This document shows, piece by piece, positions 51,569 to 64,000 of a stretch of DNA of 64,000 bases. Below the pieces are notes generated by a model that was not told the DNA's origin, made no database searches, and saw only the letters and a list, made by a program, of their open reading frames with translations. Numbering within the stretch: position 1 is the stretch's first letter; every line of letters starts with the position of its first letter. Origin of the DNA: Litoditis marina (taxonomy: Eukaryota > Nematoda > Chromadorea > Rhabditida > Rhabditidae); assembly GCA_964036275.1 (NCBI GenBank), contig OZ038438.1, forward strand, positions 6,888,978 to 6,952,977. The letters run 5' to 3'. A program made the translations under genes and the position numbers.

Positions 51569-52989
51569 AATATTGAATGTTCTCAATTTGCGACGCATTT
51601 CACACGTTTTACGTGGCCTCGAATTTGACTAGCAGTACAGGTTATCCAATCTCGACATTCTTCCACACTTCGTTATCAATTCGTACGTCTTCTCCTCTCT
51701 TTTCTTCCTTCCTTTCTTTCTCTCTTTCTTTCTGCTGACAATTAGGATGCGTCCAATGATAATGCACTGCTATTGTCCTCGGGGGGCGTCCTACAGACAC
51801 CCCGCTATTCATTGCCCTCTCTTCCCAGCACTTTCACACAATCTGCCGGATAACCGACCAGCTCACAGCCAAGTACACTTCCGACCTCAAACCCATACTT
51901 TCCAATTAGTCACATGACCTAAGTGAACGAGTGTCATCGTTACTATAATTAAAACACGCGCTGGATACCCGAAACAGCTGTTAACTGGAAGTTTGGAGAA
52001 CATAACGCGTGGAGTGAGCATACTTTAGATGGAAGCCTTGGTTATTTGACCTTCACTCTGTCGCTCGCTTCTTAGTGGAACCAGACTATGTCCACCCTAA
52101 CCTCAAAACAGGGGGGGGGGGTAAAAATACAAGATCTGCCCCGAAAACTTTGTTTTATCGCGACCGAAATGGCGAGGATTCTCCAAACACCATGTAAGGT
52201 AATTAATAGTGTGTAGCCCATCCTTCCCTATCCGCAATGAATTTTCGTCGCTCGTCCCATGTTTAACGGCGCGTAAACTGCCGTTTTTTGTCCAAGGAGT
52301 CGACCTCCACGAAGGAAATGATAGACATGAACCAGCTGGGAGGACGAAATAATCATGGCCAACTGCAATCGATATTCAGATTCGTTCCGTCCACTTCCTC
52401 ACGGACGGACACTTTTTTTATTTCTGGCTATATCGTTTTTTCACGTGAAATTGTAGGCGTTCAACACTGAAACTGCAATTAATTCGAAGAACTTCTAAAG
52501 AGTACCTTTGATCTGTACCTAAATGAGCTGTATCCTAGATAAGTGAACGTGTTGTAAATGTTAGTTTTCTCTTGTTAAATTCGGTCACCAATGTATAAAG
52601 TGTCAGTGTGGTCACCACAGGAAATCGAAATGAGATGAAACGTCATAATAAAATGTAGAAGGATGGTTTTCATTTACGTGTGTGCTGTTATTTCATCCAG
52701 TATTACCCTATCAGGCTCGTTTTCGCACAAGATCAACCAAAACTGAGAGTGGAAAGTCGGTTTGAATTATGTGCCGGTTGTTTTGCCATCTTTTGGAGGG
52801 GAGAAAAACGAGCACATTGTGGTGCCTTGGTCGGATCGCTTTCGCTAAGCCACTAATGGCAGCACAAAATCCGTGGGAGCCAAACGCCTTCGAACCTCTT
52901 TTGCGTCCTAAGCATCACACATAATCTCCGCCACCGATACCGTACCCATCCTAGTAAGCTAAACTCACACCATCTTTCTCTATAGTTGA

Positions 52990-53130
52990 TGAGCTTATCT
53001 GAGATGTAGTTTGAACTCGATTAGCGCAATATTTCACGAATTTTAACCGAAAAGACACGAGATCAAACTACAAACACAACGATTAGGGAACATACACCGT
53101 ATAGACATGGTTTGAAAGAGCGAACCCTAT
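52990..53130. mobile_element. family A inverted-repeat element
   Basis: Shows the core GTAGTTTGAACTCG, the inverted partner CGAGATCAAACTACAAACAC, the subterminal ACATACACCGTAT and the end GAGCGAACCCTAT. This is the clearest right end of family A in the window. Confidence 0.75.
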
Positions 53131-55179
53131 ATTGACTGGTGAGTCAACTTACAACCGGACCCAACTTATTAATCCATTCCATACCTTTCTTCCTGCATAT
53201 AATCAGAAATTGGAAGAGCTTTTTATCATGCCTGAAATGGTTGTGAATCTCGGTAGAGTACTTCAAGCGGTGTTGAAAAGTTGTGCTGTGTTGTTAGTTG
53301 AAAGAAGGTATCATTGTTTTGCGCGAACCTTTTGCCGCCAAAACATGGTGCTGAGCCATCTCGTATTCCATACGTGCTGGTGTCTCAGGCTAACTCAATT
53401 CCACAATCCATTTAGCCCCTTCTCTTAGCCGTTCTCCCGAGAATACCCATATTATTCATCTTTATCAACGAATTATACGTATGCCAAATACCCCAAAAAC
53501 ATTAGTTAGCACCAAAAACGTCCATATTGGAACATTTCAACACTCTACATTTCTAAATGTTAACTACAAACTACAAACGCATACGAAAAACAGCACACGG
53601 TAGACGCCAGAATGTCGAAAACTACGTCGCAGTTTTGAGTTTACACGTTTCATTTGACTATCCTTTGGTGGTAATACAGTATGAGAACAGTCCCTCATAG
53701 ATATATGTATCAATTGAAAAGAACTGTGATGATCTCGCCTGAGACATAAATTCATTAAGTCGTTGTCTTTTGCTTTTATTGCTTGTTATATATTTATAGT
53801 AGGTTTTGGCGGCGTCTTTTTCTTAAAATTTGAGGGAGGCAGGCCTCCAGGGAACGCTTCATTGTCTCGCACTAAAAGACGAATTCGTACAAACTTCACA
53901 GAAAGCCAACATTCGAGGAGAGTATCACACGAAAGTCGAATTCAAGAATTCTATCTGAACGCGACATTCTCACCACTGCACGAAATTAGAGCTAGAAAAT
54001 TGTATGCTACTATTGCTAAACGGGATCATGTATTTTCAATCCTCTCTTGGCTCATCAACTACTTTAGCGTTGGGCGCTGTATACATCCCTCCAAAATAAG
54101 TGTGAGAATTATGTATTCGCTTTCAGTGCTTTCACTCGAAATTGTCCTTCAATAAAATCGTCGTTTGATTGCCTGTCCTCTTTGTTAAATGCTGAGAAGT
54201 TGGAGCCAATCAGGAAAGGCTCAGAAGAATAATCCCACATGCTCATATTCTATACAGTTTTGGGCAGTAGATCTTCAAATTCTTTTTTTTACTTGAACAT
54301 ACCACTGAAATATTTCCCACACCAACTGTCAGCTTGGCTCATATTTTCAAACAACAATGCTGTTTTCCTCTTGCTCCTATAAACATCAACAAAGCAGATT
54401 CCTCTACCTAATGATCCATGATATTGCACAGTCTTTGTGAAGAGTGGATGATTTAGGTCATTCAGCAAATATTATAACGAATAACGAGAATAAGACCTTA
54501 GTTAATTTCAGTGTATTTTATAATTAACTATATCGGTTATTGCCAACCATTATAACTTTTATAAAACTTCACCTTCGATTTCAGAATAAAGTTACATGAG
54601 ATTAATATATACTGTCTTCAAAAGTCACATTGTTTAGACTTTACATGAAAATTTCAGAGAGGACTATTTTGAATATTCACGTTCACGTGTCTCACTTGTT
54701 CACGTTGTGTTTTCACGAACATCGTTGCAGTTTTCGGATGCGTTGTTCATTTTAACTAAGCTCTCACTTTCTGCTCACTCTATCCTCTTCAATGTTCGTA
54801 TGTTCCAAATACTCAAACAATGTTGCTTCTACATACTTTCTCACTTCTCCATATTCTCTCATTTTAAGCTTCCTGGTTTGCCGAGCATCAAAAGTTCACT
54901 TTTGATCAGTATTACATTCTCTAATTTTTGATTTTTCATTAGCTCATACTTGATACTTGCATTCGTTGCACGATCAGGTTCATTTCTAAACTTCATAACG
55001 CACATAACTACGGTCTGACGTTACATGTGGGTGCGCACCAACAATTTTCATGGCCTTATCTTGGAGCGGTTCATATTTCGAACTTTTCTCAGTTCTCTTC
55101 CCCTATCTAACCGTTTTCGACTGTTTTGTCTCACTTGCTGTCTATATAATTTGGTGAATAGCTGTATTTGACAGCTCGC

Positions 55180-58100
55180 ATGGATACCTCCCCACCTCCC
55201 TGGTCCGATGTGCTGGAGAAAGATTTCGACAAGGCTTTCGTCGGTCTTGACCTACTGCTCGGTGAAATCGATAGTGATCAGGTACTGCTTCATGTGTTGT
55301 TAATATGCACACTATAGTTTTCGAAGTCCAAACTGGAAAATTCGAGGTTTTTCAAGCTAGAAGCTTTGAATTCGAATAACAACCCTAGTGTATACATTGA
55401 AACCATCAGTGGTGTGCAATTTATGTACTTTGTATTTGCTCAGATATAATAAAGAGGTTCTGACGTGGAAACTAACTGTTCAAATATGGTATGTCTCCGA
55501 TTTTGTTCTCTGGTTACTGTATTTCACATATAGTTAGTATAGAGAATATGGACCTTGTTTTATCTGGACAAACTTCTAGTTTGTATAATACAAACCTTGT
55601 TCAAAGGAGACCGGAGAGCAACATGGTTTCTCGTAAAGCTGCTGTATCCTACTTATGATTGGACCTATGAAACAGCCCGAAACAAAGCCTCTGCTCAAGT
55701 TGTGTACCGGTCTCCTTTAACTATTTGATATGGGAACTTACTGTGTCGTTAAGGTTGAGGTGACGTACGAGGGCCGCCAGAAGATGACTTCCCTCAGCGC
55801 CTGCTTTGCTCAACTCATGCACAAGGCTCAATCTATGCAGCACACCATCACCAGACAGGAAAAGGCGAGTTTCATACTAATACTATTCCCAAACCTTTTC
55901 TTGTTCGGTATAATCTCTTCACTAGAAATTATATTAACACACTATAAAACACTTACAAGTAGTAAGTGATTACCTTTCAATAATCGATCGTTTGAAGTGT
56001 GTTTGTATAACATACTCTGCAAGCCTAAGCTAATTTTAGCCTAGAAAACACCTAGAATTACATATAATTGCCTAGATTAGCCAAGTCGTTGAACAAGCTG
56101 ATTTTGCTAGACTAAAAATAGCTAATTTTTAGGTAAAATTATTTAATGTGCACGTGCTCGTGCAGCCGGACTTAAAACAATTATTTTTCCATCATATTAC
56201 GGTTCTTAGATGTATTTTTCGGAAACTTCGAATGTCAGTGTATTTTCACATTGATGATTCGTGTATCTATCCTGCTAGAAAGAGATTGAACCTCTACACG
56301 GTATATTGTAATAAGAGATATGAATGATCGTCTGCTTGTTTATTGTAATAAAATTATTTAGGAACTCGATCTACTGCGACAGGAGTTGGCAGAATCGAAA
56401 TCTACAGAGGGAGCCATGGAGAAGGAAACGCAAAAGTTGATGCTGCAGGTGGGAACTAAATTATCCACTTTTTATAGTAACTCCGTTCGCACCACTCCAC
56501 GGAATTGAGCAGCTCGGAGCCACTATTTTGAGTCTCTAGAAGTTTTTTGAGGTTAGGGGTTAGGTTTTCTGCTGAAGAACACATCTGCAGTAGCGACATG
56601 AAGAGTGTTCAATTAAATCACTTCAGAATTCGAATGACACGATTGTTGTATTTCGCTCACTAGTCTCCGCAGTTGATTTTACTAACCGAAATTATTCGCT
56701 ACTATATAAAGAACGATTCATGACAATAGAATAATAAATATCATAAATAAAACTCTTTTGCACAAAATTTGAAGTTTTTAGTAACAAAAAACTTTCAAAT
56801 GTTTTAAAGGCCTTTGCTTTCGGTTTTCATAAGTTGCTTTATTAAGATAAAACCGTGCATCTATAATAAATGAGTACGATTCCAGGTGCATAGTCTACAG
56901 TGTGAACTGCATGCGAAAACGGCCCCGCACGAATCGGATATGATCAAAAAGAAACTGGTAAGATTCCCCTTTCATTATCATTTGGGTATGAAGGATGTAG
57001 GGAGTGACCTAGTCTCCATTGTAGTTTGATGTGGATACACGCCAAAGTTATTTAATTTCCACTCGGACAATTCCCAGCCAATTGGCCAGCCACGTTTTTA
57101 TTGGCTGAACGAGAGAGTGTGCAGGTCAGAGAAACGCAGACTGTCTTAGCCTGTCTGCGCTTCATTGACCTGCATGCTCTCTCGTTTTTGTAGCTGGCCA
57201 ATTGCAGAAAATTGGCGCTAATCGTTCTGAGCACCGAAAAGCAACGGAATCAAACTACAAATAATAGGATAAACAACCTACCCAATATAGACTTTCTTCA
57301 AAAGGAGCGAACAACACAGCCTGAACTTTTCAACCTAAACGGTGTCACTGATCAAATTACTAGTTTAGTATAGCAAATTCAACAGCAGACTTTAACAGCT
57401 CTTTGTTTCTTTATCTTATCAAATGTGTTGCAGGAGAGCGAGCTGGTCTCTTTTCGATCTGAGTTGATGCCCTCCCTACGAGCTGAATGTGAACTGCACG
57501 TGCTGAAAAAGGAATGGGAAAAACAGCAAAGATTGATCGGGGCTCTGGAAACCGAAGTATTTGGAGCCAGACTGGCTGCAAAATATCTCGACAAGGTCGG
57601 TTCGAAGTCACGATTGTTTCTGTCTGGACCTAAAATGGTGAGATAGAGAAAGTGAGTGGGAGAAGGTGACAGAGAGGGAGAGAGAGAAATAGTAGAAAGA
57701 TAGTTCTCTCAAACCACAACTGATCCCCACCTAGTCGGCGCAGGACCATGTAACAAATACAAAACGGTCTGTAGGTCAAACTGATGTTCGAATTTGGAAG
57801 CTGTACTTTTGGTAATGGCATTCTTCTAGGAGCTGGCCGGTAGAATTCAACAAATCCAATTGTTGGGTAGGAACATGCGAGGCGTAGAGCACGACCGATT
57901 GTGGAACCATCTGGAGGCCGAAATTCATCTGCACAGACACAAGACGGTCATCAGAGCTTGTCGGTCAGTCGTACTCGCAACCAATATAGGATCATATAAA
58001 ATCTGGTCATTTAAAATGCTAATGTAGCGTTCGTTTTATGTTTTTTTTAAAAAGTGTAAATTTGACAATACAAAGCGGTATATTTGTTGTATTAGAAAAC

Positions 58101-60242
58101 AACACTTTGTTCTGAACAAAGAAAGAAGGCCACTTTGACATTGATCAGGTCTAATCTAATGTATTCCATCCGTCAATTACAAAAAAGTTTGATCTGCACT
58201 TCAAACTTTGTTCTGTGCGCTTCGGACCGCAAAAAGAAAGATCAAACTACAAACACAGATTGATAGGGCAACTTACGCCATATACACTTGCCTATAGAGT
58301 GTATATTTGATATATGTTTGGTACTGCAGAGGATATTTAGTATATAGTGTATTTTTGGTAGATATTTTGTTCCCTATATCTCGGGTATTGCAGAGGTCGT
58401 GGTAGTACAAAGGGTCTGTCCACTCCGCCTCGGCATGATATCCACAAGCTGATGCGACGGAAAGGAGTCGGTGACACCAGAGAGGTCACACTCGCCAAAC
58501 TACCGCACGAGGGACTCGGAATATCGATCACCGTGAGCACATTCTTTCTTTTTGATTCATTCAGTACTAAAAACCGTCTTTCTGTGAAGCAACCAACACC
58601 CTCTGGTTTCTGGTATTTTGAGGTGGTGGCGCTCTAGGCGACCGCTGTTTTCGTCGGGTTATGTTTCGTTGTGAAATTCATGAGATTACCTGATTTTACA
58701 TGTTTGTTGTTTCTACCTAGACCCATGATCAAAAGGGTTTGACTCCTACCATAAGGCAGTTTGATTCCCTTCAAATATAAAGTGAGTTATTGTTTCAGGG
58801 TGGAACTGAACATGCGCTGCCCATCGTCATTTCCGAGATACAGACTGGACAACCCGCGGATCGTTGTGGACAGATATATGTGAGTATTGGGAGGAGAAGT
58901 GAACTGGAGAATTTGCTATTAACAAAGCAGACCTATACGGTGTATTTTTTCCTAGTGTGTTTGTAGTTTGATCTCGTTGCTTTTCGGTTGAATACTGTGA
59001 ATCACGGCTACACGTGGACTAATTTACAACGGACGAACTCTGTTTAGAGGCTTCTTGTAGTTGTATAAGTGAGCTCGTTTTTGAAACCACTTTGATATCA
59101 TTGAGAAAGTGAATCACTGCTTGCAAATGTCTCAATGAAACCGAAACCTCACCGAATGTTTCCTAAACTCTTCTACGCTGTGAAAAGAGCGCAGTACATT
59201 TTGTGAAATATTTGGAGAGGTTTTGATTTTTGTCGATTTCTAACAACAGGTGGTCAATAGAAATCTCTGGCAGTACTACGGAAGATTACAATAGTTTAAT
59301 GTGAGAAAAGTTCATATTCAGAGAAATTGGACCATCATTCGATGTTCAGCTTTTCAACGTGAAAATATATTGCTCACGTTTTCTCATCTCATTTTTTTAA
59401 AGGTGGGCGATGCGATACTGTCAGTGAACGGCTTCGATTTGACGCAGGCCAAACATCAAGAAGCGGTGGACATTCTCAGTAGCCAGGTGACTAGATTTTG
59501 TTCAGTAGCTAAAATGTTTCGATGTGACGAACCTTGGCTGAGTATGTCTTGTACTAATCAGCTGATAGAGCGGTGCTTCACTTCAGACACGCGTCTAATT
59601 AAAACAGGGCGAATTAACCCAGTTGAGAAAATTGATGCTCTAGAGTTTATTTCGATGATATACTTTATGTCTTTTGAAAAACTGAAACCTAGTGCAGAAC
59701 GATCACACATGCATGGACAGATATGAGACATGACCGATGATCACCACCTTGTAACGAAGCGACTTGAACGAATAAACGTGAAAACTAAATAGATATATTT
59801 GTTTGTAAATTATGTGTTTTTACGAGCAGTGATTTCAGCAAGGCGACCTCCATCTGGAAGTGGTATATGTGGCCCCCGACGAAGATTCCGACGACGACGG
59901 AACCGTTCTCATGGAAGACTCCCACGGATGCGTGTGAGTTTCCGTTAATGGATTGTATCATAACCACCGTTGTTTTCAGCTCTGCAGTATAAGTGCATAG
60001 TGCTCATTTCATTCAGTTTTTAAAGCCGAGTTGTCTGACTTACGAGCATATTGACTAGTACGAACAGTTACACGTGATATTCCGTAAATTTTGTCCAATT
60101 GAGCCAAGTATTATTGAAAATCGAACTTCTTTTCAGTTACAACATGTACAACAACACTTGTGACGAGGCGATGGTGCGATCGAGCCGGTCCTCTGATTTG
60201 TCACAACACAACTCGGAAACCAGTGAGGGCAGAACTACCTAG
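55180..60242 (+). CDS. GOPC/PIST/CAL: Golgi PDZ and coiled-coil protein
   Basis: GOPC is a Golgi-associated adaptor whose coiled coils bind Rab/syntaxin partners and whose PDZ domain binds C-termini of membrane proteins (known). Exons: 55180-55281, 55754-55864, 56362-56448, 56886-56957, 57434-57595, 57830-57963, 58394-58532, 58799-58879, 59403-59486, 59839-59933, 60137-60242; 390 residues (human about 460). Signatures: [38 protein letters not shown], coiled coil with [40 protein letters not shown], and the PDZ domain (about 252-336) with [17 protein letters not shown] and [10 protein letters not shown]. The C-terminal tail is shorter than in vertebrates. Intron 2 starts with GC; exons 2 and 9 use AAG acceptors. 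The ATG lies 5 nt after a TTTGACAG acceptor. The second coiled coil is also shorter than in human. Confidence 0.96.
57000..57310. mobile_element. family A element with a nested 180-bp palindromic insert
   Basis: The outer halves are CATTGTAGTTTGATG (about 57018) and GGAATCAAACTACAAATAATAGG (about 57246). Between them, 57060-57240 is an imperfect palindrome with CCAATTGGCCAG / CTGGCCAATTG ends and a GACCTGCA / TGCAGGTC pair. It sits in GOPC intron 4. The insert is related to 27510-27655. Confidence 0.7.
58170..58300. mobile_element. family A inverted-repeat element (GOPC intron 6)
   Basis: Has GTTTGATCTGC and the inverted GATCAAACTACAAACACAG, followed by GATAGGGCAACTTACGCCATA, the family's subterminal motif. 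A further partial copy lies at about 58930-59025 (GTGTTTGTAGTTTGATCTCG) in GOPC intron 8. Confidence 0.65.
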
Positions 60243-63200
60243 AAATTATGTTCTGTATTCGGAATGTATTCAGTCTTCTCTAGTTTTGCCTTCCTCTTTC
60301 ACGAAACGTTGTTGTACGATTTCCCCAAAACGCCAACTTCTCGAGTCAATTTATAGTGTTTCAAAACTTTTCCTAAAACATTGTCATCAATACAGAGTCA
60401 GTATGGATTCTTTTCAATATAATGTCTTTAGAAAGGCAAGGACGCTATAACTTTTCGCCTCCATACTGTATCTAACCGATTGTAAATTAGAGAGTAATGT
60501 ATTGTTTGTGGGTCATTTTCTGTAAGAATGACATCCAGGGTAGTCGCACTTCTTGCTCATTACTGGTTATTTATGTACAAATATGTTGTATTTGTGTTGA
60601 TCCTCAGCGATTGTTCTCCTATTTTGTTTCAGTTCCCACCGCCCATGTCAGTTTTATCATTTGCGCCCCAGCTAGGCGTCAAAAAAATGATTGTAGTTAA
60701 TAATATGTCTGCGTCGATCTGGCTTTTAATTCGTTCCTGTTCAAAATCTCCCCGTGATTATTCGTGCCATTCTATATTCCGTTTAAACCGAATTGTTTCT
60801 CATTCGTACTATGAAGGGCTTTTTTAAATCAACTCTTTTTCGTGCATTTTGAAAAAAACGCTGAACGAATTCCGGCGGACAGTAGAAGTATCTTCGAGTA
60901 CTGAGTAGTGAATGAAGTACAACAAAGATATATTCCTCATTTTTCGAGGGCAGCGTACCGATATAATCTGGAAAAAAATAGTGGTTTTGGATAACTGTTT
61001 TAACGGTCTACAAAAAACTTTGATTCCAACATCTAGAAAGCTTTGAAAAGTCTTTGGCTCTCATGGCTATTGGGAATGTACCAAAAATACTTTTTTCCAT
61101 CACCATCAGAATCCAGAATGTTTGGTTTTCGTTAGGTTTCATTCAAAAGAAAAAGGCAGTGAACGAGCTTTGTGCAGTGATAGAAACATCTCAATTACTG
61201 TCAGTTTGATAAGATCAAGAAAAAACTCGGCGATGAAACATTTTACGAATAGAACGTTGAATCGTATTTCGCGCTTCATTGGTTGTTACAGATTGGAGAG
61301 ACGAAAAAAAGTCATATACACGAAACGTTTTGGAAATATGAAAGTTAGTTGTATTTCAAGTTAAGTTTGCTGACCGGAGAAAAATGGAAATCAATATGCA
61401 ATACGTTATGATAACTGAACCGTTTTTGGATAGACTTTGAATGGTCACAGCGTGAGAAAAAGATGTTCGAGTTGGAAAGTATCTGACAAGAAACAGATAC
61501 AATGTTCACTATTCGACAGATATGCGTTACTCGGCACATGGTTATAGTCTTTTCCACGCAGTAGGCTGTTGAAACTTCATGGCATTAATGATTTGAATAA
61601 TAATTCTATATTCCAGGAAGATCGGTGTTCATATGCAAGAACAATTGACGATTGGCCGGTTTACTGTAAGTACCCGAATCGTTGTTGTTGTTGTTCGATT
61701 TCGATTCACGCCTCAATTTTGGATTTTCCACCGAAAAGCAACAGGATAAAACTATAAACACAGCGGGAGATGGCACCCGTAAGGCTTTTTTGGGGAAAAG
61801 CGAACCCTATAAAGTTACGGATAGGTAATAAGGAATTGGTCTTCACCATAAAAGTATAATATTCCCTCCACGCTGGGTTGGCTTTTTCTCGAATTCTCGA
61901 TGGCGTGGGCTGTAAGCAACGAGGATCGTAAATTACAAATTTATTATCCACGGGAGCGCAGATAACAAACTGTTTGTCGTTACAACTTCCCACTTTTTTC
62001 ATACCAGCACTTCCGTCGGTTTCTGTTGTTGACGTGATTGTTTACATAACCGTGTTTGTCTACAATGTTGTTTCAATAGGAATCAGAACGGTCGGCGTAG
62101 ACGGGAAGCAACAAACAAACGTTGCGCTTCATCACACAAATACTATCTTCATACTATGACGTGCTTCGAAACATTTGAAATTCCGCATGTCTAGGCAAGA
62201 ACACTATTACATATCCTGTTAAGAAAGTATCAAGCGAACATGAGAGGAGAATGAGGGTTCATTTTTGGTCATCATCCTATGAAGGCAAGAATATACTGTA
62301 TCAATTATCACTGCTGTGTGTTTTCACAAGAGACGCATTCTTGCACGAGCGAAACTGTTGGTTTGTTACATAGGTGTATTTTTCAACAAATTGAACCGAA
62401 ATCGCAAGGAAAATATATCTATCAGCTATCAAATTAGTCCTGCCTTTGTTAATTCATTTATTTTCTCCCATAATATTTTCCTTATCTTCAAAGACTGTTT
62501 GAGCAGCACTGGGTCGAAGGACAATAATTCGATATCAGTTTTGATAGACATACCAGCTACCTACCACTCTAGTATCTACGTGCACAAGCACCCAAAGTAT
62601 GTACTATTCATGAATCGATTACGTGTTTTGTGTTGGGAGATAGGAAAAAGTGTGTGGTTTAAAGTAGAATAAAAGACATAAGTTCATGTACTGATTTGTG
62701 CGAATCTAGGTTAAGCGAAATAGTACTTAGAAAAAACTGATTTAGAAAAAATCCAGTCTAGCCTAATAGTTTTTCACTGAAAACAATGACATGAATGTAG
62801 TTGGTCATTAAATCAACTCTGTTAGGAATATTACCGATAAAGGTCAGGCTGGCATATTTGCCAACTAAACTTATGTGCGAACATACACATCAATTTTCTA
62901 GTTTTTCTAGAAATTAAATATTTCAGTTATAGACTAGAAGAATTGCGTCATCGCCGTACTATCGTCGCCCATTGTGTGATTGTGTTGTGCCATCTTTCGA
63001 AATGAACAAACATGACGTAGAACGAGAACGAACGATTGCCGTATGATAATATGTACTGTAAAGAACGGGTCACCCGAGACTGACTTGAATTTTTTCACTG
63101 TGATATCAGCAACAATAATAGTAATATTATTGTTATTATACTGTAAAGAACGGGTCAGTCGAGACTGACTTGCTCGTGTTCTCATTGTGTCTCAAACGAT

Positions 63201-64000
63201 CCAGAGCAACCCGTTCGAATCATTTGCCTCTCTTATCTAGTTCATCTCCGAAAAATCATCTTTTCACTTATCTACATCACTTTTGTACGTATCTGTTATA
63301 CACAAACACTTTGTCGCAGTCACAAAACTCGATTGTAGTTACAATATATAAAAAAAATGTGAATTAGGCATCGTCCGTACGTTCTTACTAATACAGCTAA
63401 TCGTGGTAATATCGTGTGTAATATTGTTGAAATTTTGCTTTGTCTTCTGGGTTTTTTCTGTTGAGTTCAGAGGTAGGAAAGATCGTGAGTGATAGAGATC
63501 ATTACGATAAAACCAGTTTTTCTTCTCGAGTTGGAATACAACTCCAGAACACCTTTCGCGAGAAAATGCACTACTCAATTAAAATCTCATGTACTACCAC
63601 ATGATTCGAATATCTTGAATTTTTCTGCACTTTCAATCATTCTACAATCCAAAACGCTCGCCGTACAATAACGACCTGTTTGATATACGAACTCATGCTA
63701 AACGCTAAAGCTTGCCCTTCGCAACATTCAGGACAGTTTACGGTTATCTCTATCTGCTGTGTTTACCTCAAAGTTCGAAAAACTCCTATTTTTAATTATT
63801 TGCCCATTACAACTCGCGTCCTCATCGCATTTCCATTTATGTGACATTATTGATCGATAGCATCGAAAGAGCTTATAGCGGCACATGTGAAACATTCATT
63901 CGAACCAGTCTCCGCTCAGATTCCGCTTTCAGAGATTCATTTGAGTAGAAGCGAGCGACGATCCTCCTCACCATGTTTTTCTCTGCTACTCAATTGTAAC
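60243..64000. other. right-end interval, unresolved
   Basis: After the GOPC stop no gene could be assembled. 61618-61667 on plus has a good acceptor (ATTCCAG) and donor (TGTAAGT) around the frame EDRCSYARTIDDWPVY, and 62008-62159 on plus could continue it in phase with a hydrophobic segment. The minus strand at about 62026-61851 is also open and exon-like (contains NKFVIYDPRCLQ and NPAWREYYTFMVK). A family A copy lies at 61690-61815, and a pair of 33-base direct repeats at 63055-63087 and 63140-63172. The last kilobase shows nothing. Confidence 0.35.
63055..63172. repeat. pair of 33-bp near-identical direct repeats
   Basis: ACTGTAAAGAACGGGTCA followed by a CGAGACTGACTTG end occurs at 63055-63087 and again at 63140-63172, differing at about three positions. 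The 52 bases between them are AT-rich with a small ATAATATTATTGTTAT palindrome. Confidence 0.85.

Larger units (their letters stand above)
48368..55179. other. repeat-rich interval with unresolved coding-looking pieces
   Basis: Between FAM91 and GOPC. From 49220 to 50004 several plus frames look like short exons with plausible acceptors (for example before 49459, 49579 and 49774), but no consistent gene or family emerged. Minus 50863-50630 and 50643-50389 are two overlapping open frames, the first with an AAAAG/GTTGAG donor. At 52280-52460 an open frame follows a GTCCAAG site. Repeats: a CT tract (50261-50345), a family B copy (51113-51237), a TCGAAA-rich element (51404-51568) and a family A copy (52990-53130). 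The rest is featureless AT-rich DNA. Confidence 0.35.

Overview
This is a stretch of animal nuclear genome, AT-rich (clearly below 50% GC by eye), with small exons in short to medium introns. The best lineage clue is a complete 161-residue troponin C. Its N-terminus, degenerate EF-hands 1 and 3 and length match what I remember of nematode body-wall troponin C (PAT-10 type). A nematode-style tyrosinase, AG acceptor sites 0-19 nt upstream of every complete start codon I could place, and one operon-like gene pair agree with this. Acceptors are not the strict TTTTCAG of rhabditid nematodes, so a non-rhabditid nematode or close relative is my inference. No bacterial, CRISPR or viral features were seen.

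Layout, left to right: the 3' part of an unrecognised plus-strand gene (12-2616); a complete 19-exon alpha-catulin gene on minus (14220-3670); a mostly empty interval; NOP58 on plus (17349-20654), convergent with an 11-exon tyrosinase on minus (25556-20840); a 2-exon PMP3/UPF0057 membrane peptide on plus (28225-28678); troponin C on minus (32021-29334); a 5-exon secreted C-type lectin-domain protein on minus (34794-33413); a 13-exon double-BTB/C2H2 zinc-finger gene on plus (36226-40954), followed after 286 bp by a 20-exon FAM91 orthologue on plus (41241-48367); a repeat-rich 6.8-kb interval with a few unresolved coding-looking pieces; an 11-exon GOPC/PIST orthologue on plus (55180-60242); and an unresolved right end.

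The genes form no single pathway. Two are Golgi/endosome trafficking factors (FAM91, GOPC), two are muscle or cytoskeleton related (troponin C, alpha-catulin), one is the box C/D snoRNP core protein NOP58, and two are secretory-pathway proteins (tyrosinase, lectin). Gene models were assembled by hand from splice sites and phase; the joined exons give uninterrupted frames that agree with remembered family sequences.

Introns and spacers carry many small inverted-repeat elements. They include at least nine copies of one family, two nested insertions, an almost perfect hairpin family, a GC-rich terminal-inverted-repeat element and a tRNA-derived SINE-like sequence. Among about 93 introns modelled, two are GC-AG and five end in AAG.
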